A stretch of 64,000 nucleotides of DNA from NCBI RefSeq assembly GCF_040499845.1, contig NZ_CP159342.1:1116001-1180000 (forward strand), read 5' to 3'. Positions within the stretch are counted from its first letter, which is position 1. Each line of letters opens with the position of its first letter. The notes below the pieces were generated by a model. That model saw only the letters and a program-made list of their open reading frames with translations. It was not told the origin of the DNA and did not search any database. The DNA comes from Micromonospora sp. CCTCC AA 2012012 (GTDB taxonomy: Bacteria > Actinomycetota > Actinomycetes > Mycobacteriales > Micromonosporaceae). A program made the translations under genes and the position numbers. This document shows, in pieces, positions 49,789 to 57,400 of the stretch.

Positions 49789-51000
49789 TCAGGTCCAGGT
49801 CGCGAGGACGGCCGACGGGCCGCGGTACCACCAGCCCCGGTACTGCGGGACGGCGTACGGCCGCACGGCCGGATCCGACGCCACGGCCAGGACCATCGCG
49901 TCCGCGAGGCGGCGGCTGAGCGCGGCCCCGATGCAGCCGTGCATGCCGGCGCCGAAGGACAGGTGCGCCCGGTCGCCGCGGTCCGGGACGAAGGTGTCGC
50001 CGTCCGGCCAGCGCAGCGGATCCCGGTTCGCGCTGGGCAGCACGCCGATCACCCGGGTGCCGCGTTCGATCGCGACGCCGGACAGTTCGGTGTCGACCCG
50101 CGCCTCGCGGGTGATGCCGCCGATCGGCGACTCCCAGCGCAACGCCTCGTCCACGAAGCTCTGCCGCAGGGCCGGTGAGTCCACCAGTCGGCTGCGCACC
50201 TCGCGGTCGGCGGTGAGCACGCACGCCAGCACGGTGCTGAGCCCCTCGCGGGGTCCGGCGTCCGCACCGATGATCATGAACTCGACCATCCGCCGGGTCT
50301 CGTCCAGCGAGCTGGACGCCTTCGCCATGCAGCCCAGCACCGAGTCCGGACGCGCGCGTCGCCGGCCGTCGACGTACTCCGCGACCATCGCCGAGATCTC
50401 GGCGCGGACGCCGTCGACGTCGTCCCGGGCGGCGCCGAACTCATGGAAGTCGAAGGCGCCCTTGCTCACCAGCGGACCCCAGCGGTCCATCTGCGCCGGC
50501 GTCACGGCGTCCTCGCAGCCGAGCAGGTTGATGGTGGCCTGGGCGACCAGCGGGATGCAGAACTCCTTCGCCAGGTCGCACGGCGTACCGTCGTCGTGCG
50601 CTCCGCGCAGCTGCGCGTACCGCCGGTCGACCTCGGCCGGCATGCCGGGGTCGGTGGCCCGGAACGCGGGCAGCACCGCCGACCGGGCGGCCTGGTGCTC
50701 CCGCCCCTCGCTGTGCAGCATGTTGGGCCCGACGAACCGGGTCAGGAAGCTGTCCGGCTGATCCGAGCGGAACAGCTCCGAGCGGGAGACCACGGTCTGC
50801 ACGTCGGCCCAGCGCAGCGCGAAGAGCGCCTCCAGCTCGGCGCAGACCGCGATCGGGCTCTCCTCCCGCAGGCGCCGCAGCACCGCGTTCGTGTCGGCCT
50901 CCAGCTCGGCGAGGGTGACCTGCGCCAGCGCGTACCGTTCGCCGAGCCGGTCCCGGATCTCGGCGAACGGCACCGCCGTGCGCTCCTGCGTGGCGGTCAC
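49789..51000 (-). CDS. Cytochrome P450 with an atypical I-helix
   Basis: A 403-residue soluble cytochrome P450. The heme-Cys loop LSFGAGMHGCIGAALSRRLA fits F-G-x-G-x-H-x-C-x-G, and the ExxR is in FVDEALRWESPIGGITREAR. The I-helix reads FMIIGADAGPREGLSTVLAC, so the usual A-G-x-D/E-T-T oxygen-activation motif is altered and lacks the Thr pair. P450s with that change often rely on a substrate or carrier-bound group for proton delivery. GTG 51000 overlaps the stop of the diiron oxygenase gene (GTGA). It is the last gene of a four-gene leftward operon with a carrier protein, so a carrier-bound aminoacyl substrate is likely (inference). Confidence 0.88.
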   Translation of the reverse strand: MTATQERTAVPFAEIRDRLGERYALAQVTLAELEADTNAVLRRLREESPIAVCAELEALFALRWADVQTVVSRSELFRSDQPDSFLTRFVGPNMLHSEGREHQAARSAVLPAFRATDPGMPAEVDRRYAQLRGAHDDGTPCDLAKEFCIPLVAQATINLLGCEDAVTPAQMDRWGPLVSKGAFDFHEFGAARDDVDGVRAEISAMVAEYVDGRRRARPDSVLGCMAKASSSLDETRRMVEFMIIGADAGPREGLSTVLACVLTADREVRSRLVDSPALRQSFVDEALRWESPIGGITREARVDTELSGVAIERGTRVIGVLPSANRDPLRWPDGDTFVPDRGDRAHLSFGAGMHGCIGAALSRRLADAMVLAVASDPAVRPYAVPQYRGWWYRGPSAVLATWT

Positions 51001-51884
51001 AGCCCGGGAATCGTGTGATCGGTGAAGATCCCCTGCTTGACGAAGAAGCCCATCGGCTTGCGGACCGCCAGCTTCACCGCGGCCTTGCGTCCCGGGTGGG
51101 CGAGCACCCGGCTGCGCAGCCCCGCGATGTGGCCCAGTCCGGCGTCGCGATAGACCACGGAGCTGCAGAAGGAGTTCAGGATGACGGCGATGTAGTCCTT
51201 CAGGTAGGACTCGACCTCGCCACGCTGCTGTTCGGTCATCGCCGGGCGGGCCCGCTCGTAGAGCATGCTCACCAGCTCGCGGCCGAACGCGATGTGCCGG
51301 GACTCGTCCCGGTGGTGGACCCGGTTGATCTCGCGGATGGTGTCGTGCAGCAGCTCGTCGTTCGCCATCGTGGTGTTGTAGTGGTCCACCAGCTCCTCGA
51401 AGAGCAGGATCCGGCTGAACACCAGGAAGTTCGCCAGGTCGCTCTGCTGCTCCGACTCGCCCTTGAGGCGGAGCGTGGAATAGAGCTTGCCGCCGTAGCG
51501 CAGGCAGAACTCGGCGAAGAACCACATGTGCTCGTTCTCCTCACCGATGAAGTGGTGGAAGAACTCCGACGCCTCCTCGAAGCCGCGCGTGTGGATCCGG
51601 TCGATGACCTCGGTCAGCAGCTCCCGGATGCCGTGCACGTTCATGCTGTAGAAGTTGATGCTCTCCCACTTGCTGAGCGCCATCTTCTGGGCCTCGGTGA
51701 GCTCGGACTCCAGCTCGGTGCCGTGGATGCTCAGCAGCGACGGCGACATCCAGTAGGCCTCCTCCGGCAGGGAGTCCGGCCAGTCGAAGTGCGTGTACGG
51801 GTTGTAGTGGTCGTTGACGGACTTCTGGGTCAGTCGTTCGAGCACTGCGGCGAAGCGGTCCGGCGACTTGGTCGTGGTGGTCAT
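50997..51884 (-). CDS. AurF-type diiron oxygenase
   Basis: A 295-residue protein of the AurF (p-aminobenzoate N-oxygenase-like) diiron family. Metal ligands are visible as Glu74 in SKWESINFYS, ExxH in GEENEHMWFF (Glu116, His119), Glu in LLFEELVDHY, and ExxH in HHRDESRHIAFG (Glu194, His197). AurF-type enzymes oxidise amines to hydroxylamines or nitro groups, and relatives hydroxylate carrier-bound amino acids. The start at ATG 51884 gives a short polar N-terminus. It lies 19 bases after the ligase gene and overlaps the P450 start. Together these suggest oxidation of an aminoacyl-carrier intermediate. Its regiochemistry is not predictable. Confidence 0.85.
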   Translation of the reverse strand: MTTTTKSPDRFAAVLERLTQKSVNDHYNPYTHFDWPDSLPEEAYWMSPSLLSIHGTELESELTEAQKMALSKWESINFYSMNVHGIRELLTEVIDRIHTRGFEEASEFFHHFIGEENEHMWFFAEFCLRYGGKLYSTLRLKGESEQQSDLANFLVFSRILLFEELVDHYNTTMANDELLHDTIREINRVHHRDESRHIAFGRELVSMLYERARPAMTEQQRGEVESYLKDYIAVILNSFCSSVVYRDAGLGHIAGLRSRVLAHPGRKAAVKLAVRKPMGFFVKQGIFTDHTIPGL

Positions 51885-51903
51885 CTGGCGGTTGTCTCCT
51901 TGC

Positions 51904-52656
51904 CTACGCCGACTCGTGCGAGCTGCGGGTCAGCGTGTCGACCCAGCGTTCCAAACCGAAGGCGACGCAGCCGGTGAAGGCGTGCGTCCCGTCCGCGAGC
52001 GTGATGTCGCAGCGCTCGCCGAAGAAGTTGCGGTGCGAGTTCACCGAGGCGATGGCCAGGCCGCTGGCGTCGGTGAACTCCTGCTTCGTGGGGAACAGCT
52101 TCTGGTGCAGCAGCCGCTGGTCGTTCTTCCTGAAGAACGGATCGGCGGCGACCAGGAACTCTCCCGTGGCGCCGAGCGACGCGGCGATGGCGCTGATCGC
52201 CGCCCGGCCCTCGTCCAGGAACGCCTGGACCTCGGCCTGGCTGCCGATCATCACCACCTCCCGCATCTGGAACTCGCGCTGTCGACGCAGCGGCGTGTAC
52301 TCGACCTCCCGGCGTCGGCACGTCTGCCGCACGGTGAGCAGGGTGCGGTCCCCGACCGTGGAGCCGAGGCGGGAGAAGTACGCGCCGTAACAGGCCGCGG
52401 AGGTGAGCACCAGCTCGTCCTCGGCGGGCTCGTCGAGCCAGGGCGTGACGCGGTGCGCGAGCTGCGGGAAGCTGTCGAAGTAGTCGATCCGGGACAGGTC
52501 CTCGACGGTGAGCAGCTCGGCGTGCCGCTCGGCGGGCGCACCGATCCGCGCGGCCCACTCCAGCACCTGCGCGTCCACGGCCTCGACGATCCGGAACTGC
52601 TCGGCGGAGAGCGAGGTCAACCCCCGGCCGGCGGCGACCGCCTGCCCGGGCGTCAT
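51904..52656 (-). CDS. Amino acid:carrier-protein ligase (class II aaRS-like)
   Basis: A 250-residue homologue of the catalytic core of class II seryl-type tRNA synthetases without a tRNA-binding domain. Visible are LVLTSAACYGAYFSRLGST, the CFRHE-like motif 2 area TVRQTCRRREVEYTPLRRQR, EFQMREVVMIGSQAEVQAFL and motif 3 AFTGCVAFGLERWVDTL (zinc-ligand Cys230 and the GLERW Arg). Known members activate a small amino acid and transfer it to a dedicated carrier protein. Its ATG 52656 overlaps the stop of the adjacent carrier protein gene, the usual pairing. The amino acid is unknown; glycine and alanine are the substrates of studied members. Confidence 0.85.
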   Translation of the reverse strand: MTPGQAVAAGRGLTSLSAEQFRIVEAVDAQVLEWAARIGAPAERHAELLTVEDLSRIDYFDSFPQLAHRVTPWLDEPAEDELVLTSAACYGAYFSRLGSTVGDRTLLTVRQTCRRREVEYTPLRRQREFQMREVVMIGSQAEVQAFLDEGRAAISAIAASLGATGEFLVAADPFFRKNDQRLLHQKLFPTKQEFTDASGLAIASVNSHRNFFGERCDITLADGTHAFTGCVAFGLERWVDTLTRSSHESA

Positions 52657-52919
52657 TCCGCGCCCTGCGCGACGGGCTCGTCCGAGCCGAAGAAGATCTC
52701 CACGAGCCCCTCGATGGTGCGGAGCTTGGCGATCGGGACCGCGTCGAGGTCGGGCTCCCGGCCCGAGGCGTCGATCAGGTCCTGCATGAACGAGATGAAC
52801 GCCAGCGAGTTGATCAGCCGGGAATCGATCAGATCCACGTCGGCCGGAAGGTTCACGAGATCCTTGTGGAACGTGGACAGCACCTCGCGGACCTGGGCTT
52901 CCCCGTTGCTGTTGCTCAT
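52653..52919 (-). CDS. Stand-alone acyl/aminoacyl carrier protein
   Basis: An 88-residue carrier protein. The phosphopantetheine site is Ser38 in DLIDSRLINSLAFISFMQDL, with NSL in place of the usual DSL, flanked by an acidic helix II. The fold is a four-helix bundle ending EGLVEIFFGSDEPVAQ. It is the first gene of the leftward operon and overlaps the aminoacyl ligase gene (ATGA), so it is very likely the ligase's acceptor. The promoter at 53134-53165 lies about 210 bases upstream. Loaded, it would present an amino acid to the diiron oxygenase and P450. Confidence 0.85.
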   Translation of the reverse strand: MSNSNGEAQVREVLSTFHKDLVNLPADVDLIDSRLINSLAFISFMQDLIDASGREPDLDAVPIAKLRTIEGLVEIFFGSDEPVAQGAE

Positions 52920-53133
52920 CGACCAATGGATCCTTGCCTGGAGCGCCTTGTGGGCGACGGAAATGTGTCTGCGTGCCCGAGCCGGCGGAGAGGCGCCTGG
53001 TGCCGCGTCCTGTCGCGGACTCCATCGACGATCACGAGTGGCCTCGCATCGACGTCGCCGGGACTGCGGTCGCATTGCGGGCGACAGCCACCAGCGATCG
53101 TCCTCCCCCGGATCCGGCACGCACTTGAGGCAG

Positions 53134-53165
53134 GGAGCGTATGCCAATCTCCGGCAAAGGTGAAG
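53134..53165 (-). promoter_or_regulatory. Leftward promoter, copy A of an inverted pair
   Basis: On the minus strand this reads TTCACC, a 17-base spacer (TTTGCCGGAGATTGGCA) and TACGCT, a good -35/-10 pair for the main actinobacterial sigma factor. It matches the rightward copy at 53450-53481 at 30 of 32 bases. It would drive the carrier protein-ligase-oxygenase-P450 operon with a leader of about 200 bases. Confidence 0.65.
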
Positions 53166-53449
53166 AGCCCTCCGGACGGTCGGTCCGGGGCGGTGCCGCG
53201 GGGAGTCCACCCTGGGCCGAGGCCCTGACCTGTGTGTCCACCGGGCCGCGCGGGGGACGGCCGGCGGCCTCGCCGCGCCCGGGAACGTCGTAGATCTGTC
53301 AGCGCTCCCCGCGGAGTCGGCTGTCCGCCATCTGGGACGCGGCGCCCTCGGCGGAAGCGACCCGACTGAGCTGCGGCGATCCGGATCCTGGGGCCCTGAG
53401 CACGGAGAATTTCCGTCCACAGTGGTAAGGAGCGGGCGGCGAGAGCGGC

Positions 53450-53481
53450 CTTCACCTTTGCCGGTGATTGGCATAGGCTCC
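53450..53481 (+). promoter_or_regulatory. Rightward promoter, copy B of an inverted pair
   Basis: Reads TTCACC (53451-53456), a 17-base spacer (TTTGCCGGTGATTGGCA) and TAGGCT (53474-53479), with transcription expected about 35 bases before the GTG at 53523. It is an inverted near-duplicate of 53134-53165. The shared spacer suggests the same activator or sigma factor acts on both operons. Confidence 0.7.
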
Positions 53482-53522
53482 TCGCCGCTGGTGGTTCGGG
53501 CAACTGGGGAGGGCGATCGCTG

Positions 53523-54392
53523 GTGACTGCTGCGCGCAGTGGAACCGGGAGGCCCGGCGGAACCGGGAGGGCCGGCGAAGCACGAGCGGTGCTCAACCCG
53601 GATGAATCGGACCGTCTCCTTCGGTTCGAATACGACCGCGACAGCGACTACGAGGCCGAGATCGGCGTGACGGGCGCGCTGCAGGCGCTCGTCCCCCAGG
53701 CCAAGCTCCTGAACGCGGACCACCGGATGTTCCAGGTGCTCCACCTGGTCAGCGAGTACGCCTGGTGTTCCATGCACCACGAGCTCTGCCGCATCTGCAC
53801 GGCGCTGGACGATGACGACTTCGCCCTGGCCAGCCGGCTGCTCGGCCGGACCGTCGGACTCGGCGAACTCCCCGTGCAGACCGTCCGGTTGCTCCAGACG
53901 TCGTTCTCGCAGGCCAGCTTCCTGAACATGCGCGACCTGCTGATGCCCAACTCCACCGGCCTCGACTCGCCCGGTCGCCGGAACCTGCGCCGGGTCTGCA
54001 CGGCCGTGTGGCGTGCCTTCGAGGCCGCGCTGGCCCGGCACGGCGTCAGCCACCGGGACCTGATCGAGGAGTCCGGCCGGCTGGAGGGGCCGATGCCCGA
54101 CGCGCGGCTGGCCGCCCTCGCCGAGGTCCGCAACGGCATCCACCTGCTCGACTGCAAGAGCATGGAGTGGAATCAGCTCCACCTGCGCCTGGTCCGCAGC
54201 CACATCGGCGGCCACCCGGCGGCCCGCAGCGACGACGCGTCCGACCGCGCGGGCGAGCCGCTCAGCATGCGGGGCGCGCCGATCAGCACGCTGGAGCGCC
54301 TGGCCGAGCACTCGCTCTTCCCCGGCCTGTGGCGCAGCGTCGACGAGACCTATCAGCGGGCCTCCCGGCCGGCCGCGGAGGGCGGGAACTGA
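53523..54392 (+). CDS. Tryptophan-dioxygenase-superfamily heme protein
   Basis: A 289-residue protein of the tryptophan 2,3-dioxygenase (TDO)-like heme superfamily. The active-site helix reads NADHRMFQVLHLVSEYAWCS followed by MHHEL, like the TDO F-x-x-H/Q-x-x-x-E-x-W-x-x-x-x-x-HEL pattern. The second region QTSFSQASFLNMRDLL and a candidate heme-ligand His in MEWNQLHLRLVRSHIGGHP match TDO positions. Distal details differ from true TDOs, so it may oxidise another aromatic amino acid. GTG 53523 has GGGAGGG nine bases upstream and follows the rightward promoter. It is the first gene of the megasynthase operon, so it probably makes or tailors a building block. Confidence 0.7.
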   Translation: MTAARSGTGRPGGTGRAGEARAVLNPDESDRLLRFEYDRDSDYEAEIGVTGALQALVPQAKLLNADHRMFQVLHLVSEYAWCSMHHELCRICTALDDDDFALASRLLGRTVGLGELPVQTVRLLQTSFSQASFLNMRDLLMPNSTGLDSPGRRNLRRVCTAVWRAFEAALARHGVSHRDLIEESGRLEGPMPDARLAALAEVRNGIHLLDCKSMEWNQLHLRLVRSHIGGHPAARSDDASDRAGEPLSMRGAPISTLERLAEHSLFPGLWRSVDETYQRASRPAAEGGN

Positions 54393-54439
54393 TGCGACAG
54401 CACGGAACGCGGCTGCGGCGAGCGGGTGCCCGGAGATGA
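54392..54439 (+). CDS. 15-codon bridging mini-ORF
   Basis: ATG 54392 shares a base with the stop of the heme-protein gene. The ORF (MRQHGTRLRRAGARR) ends at TGA 54437-54439, overlapping the ATG of the megasynthase gene. It would carry ribosomes across the 43-base gap and couple the two large genes. The peptide itself is Arg-rich and probably has no other role. Confidence 0.35.
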   Translation: MRQHGTRLRRAGARR

Positions 54440-57400
54440 CCGACGACATCCGTACCGCCACGGCCGAACAGCTCGACCTCTGGCTGGCCGCGAGTCAGGA
54501 CCCGGAGTCCCCGCGCTACAACGTCCCGACGGCGCTGGAGTTCCACGCCCGGCCGGACGAGGCCGCGCTCCGCGAGGCGCTGCGCGGGCTCTTCGACCGC
54601 CATCCCGCGCTGCGCTCGTCCTTCCGGCTCGACGCGTCCGGGCAGCTGCGCCAGACGATCCCCGCCGCCGTCGAGCCCCCGCTGCGGGTGGTCCGCGTCG
54701 CGCAGGAGTGGGACCAGGAGGCGCGCGCCGCGTGGGCGGCCCGGGTCGGCCTGCGGCCGATAGCCCTCGGCTCCGCCGGTGTGGCGCGGGCGGACCTGCT
54801 GCTGCACCCCGAGGGCGCGTTGCTGGTGCTCACCGTCCACCACATCGTGATGGACGGCTGGTCCGTCGAGGTGGCGGTCGACGACTTCCTGGCGCTCTAC
54901 GACGCGGCGATCGACGGCTCTGGTCCGCCGCCGGTCGAGGAGGCGGAGCCGGTCGAGCCGGCCGACCCCGACGCCGTCGACTACTGGCTGGACCTGCTCG
55001 GGTCCGACCCCGAGACGTTGGAGCCGCTCCCGGACCTCGTCCGGGGCACGCGGCCGTCGCGCGCGGCCCGCGAGGAGACGACCGTCGAGGGCGCGCAGCT
55101 CGCCGCGCTCCGGTCGATGGTGGAGCGCGCCCGGGTGTCCGTCTCCACGGCGGGCCTCGCCGCCTGGTCGGTGGTGCTGCACCAGTGGAGCGGCCTGACC
55201 GAGGGGCTGCTGGCGACGCCGTTCAGCGCCCGCGTCGATCCCGGCACGCATCGCACGATCGGCATGTTCAGCCGGGTGCTGCCGGTCCGCTCGACCTTCG
55301 CGCCGGCGACGCCGTGGCGCGACCACCTGGCCGAGCTGCACCTCCAGGTGCTGGAGTCGTTCGAGCAGTCGGCGGTCGACACCGCCGCCCTGCGCGCCGC
55401 GGTCGCCGGGCAGGGCCGCCGCTACCCGGCCTTCCGGAACGTGTACGCCCACCTCAGCGAGCCCCGGCCGCTGCGCGTGCTGCCGGACACGGCGGTGTCC
55501 CGCATCGACATCGACCTCGGGGCCGTCAAGTACGACCTCTCTGCGGCGGTCGTCGAAGGACCCGACCGCCTGACCCTCCAGTTGGAGTACGACGCCGCCG
55601 TCCACCGGCCGACGACCGTGCGCGCCATGCTGGCGCAGCTGCACGGGCTGCTGCTGGCCGCCGCCGCGGACCCGGACGCCGCCCTCGGCGACCTGCTGAG
55701 GGAGGCCGACGCGGGCACGGCCGCGACCGGCACCTGGGACGACACACCCGTGGACGTCTCGGTGCCGCCGCCGCACCTGGTCGTCGAGGTGGCCCGGTCG
55801 CACCCCGACCGGATCGCCGTCGTGCACGGCGAGCAGGAGCTGACGTACGCCCAGCTGGTGGCGTCCGCGTCCCGGGTGGCGAACTGGCTGCTCGCGGCGG
55901 ACGGCGACGCGCCGGCCCCGACGGTCGGTGTGCTCATGCCCGGCGGCGTCGACGCCGTCGTCGCCTTCCTCGGGATCGCCCTGGCCGGCAAGGCGTACGT
56001 GCCGATGGACCCCGATCATCCCGCCGTCCGGCTCGCCGGCATCGTCGCGGACTCGGGCATGCGCCGGATCCTCACCACGGCGCCGCTGGCCGACGGCGCC
56101 GGGCGCCTCGGCTGCACCGCCCACACGCTGGAGGAGATCAGCGCCGAGGCCGGGGGCGACGAACCGCCGGCCGTGCCACTGACCCCGGACACGCTGCTGA
56201 ACGTGCTCTACACGTCCGGCTCGACCGGGCGGCCGAAGGGCGTGCTGCTCCCGCACCGCGGTGTCGCCCGGCTGATGCGCAACGGTGGCCGCCTGCGGAT
56301 CGACGAGAACGACCGGGTCGCGCAGCTCTGCCCGCTGAACTTCGACGGCGCCACCTTCGAGATCTGGGGCGCCCTGACGCACGGCGCGCGGCTGGTCGTC
56401 CTCGACCGGGCCCTGGTGCTCGCGCCGACCGAGCTGCGCGACGCCGTGCACCGGTACGGCGTGACCGGGCTGATCATCACCACGCCGGTCTTCCACTCCA
56501 TCGTCACCGAGGCGCCGGAGCTGCTGCAGTCGCTCACCCTGCTCTCCCTGGGCGGCGACGTCGCCTCGGTCCCGCACGTGGCGCGCGCGCTCGCCTGGTG
56601 CGGGCCGGGCGTCCTGGTGCACACCTACGGGCCCACGGAGAACTCGTTCACCTCGGTGCTCGCACCGATCGACCACGTCGACGAGGCCAGCCGGGCGCTT
56701 CCGCTCGGGCGCTGCGTGCCGGGCACCGAGGCGTACGTGGTGCGGGAGGGGACCACCGATCCCGCCCCGGTCGGCGCCCCCGGTGAGCTGCTGCTCGGCG
56801 GCCTGGGTGTGGCCGCGGGCTACCTGGGCGACCCGCGCCGGACGGCGGCGAGCTTCGTGCCGGACCGGTTCAGCGGCCGCCCCGGCGCCCTGCTCTACCG
56901 CACCGGTGACCGGGTACGCCGGCTCCCGAACGGCGAGCTGGAGTTCATCGGGCGCACCGACGACCAGCTGAAGATCCGCAGCCAGCGGATCGAGCTGGGC
57001 GAGGTCCGCTCCGCACTGCTGGCCGACGAGGCCGTCCGCGAGGGCCACGTCGCCGGCTGGCGCAACGCCCGGGACGAGAAGGAGATCGCGGCGTACGTCG
57101 TCCTCGTGCCGGGCGCCACGCCGACGCAGGTGCGCGACCGCCTGGCCCGCGTCCTGCCCGCCGCCGCGCTCCCGACCCGCTGGGCCCGCGTCGACGCGCT
57201 CCCGCTCAACGCCAACGGCAAGGTGGACCCGAAGCGGCTGCCGACTCCGGAGCTGCTCGGCGCGGAGACCGCCGCCGCCGTCGCGCCGGCGGTGTCCCGG
57301 GCCGCCGCCACGCCCGCGACGCGGGACGCGGTACGCGCCGCCTGGCGCGAGGTGCTCGACGACGCCCCGGCCGGCGACGACGTCAACTTCTTCGACGCCG

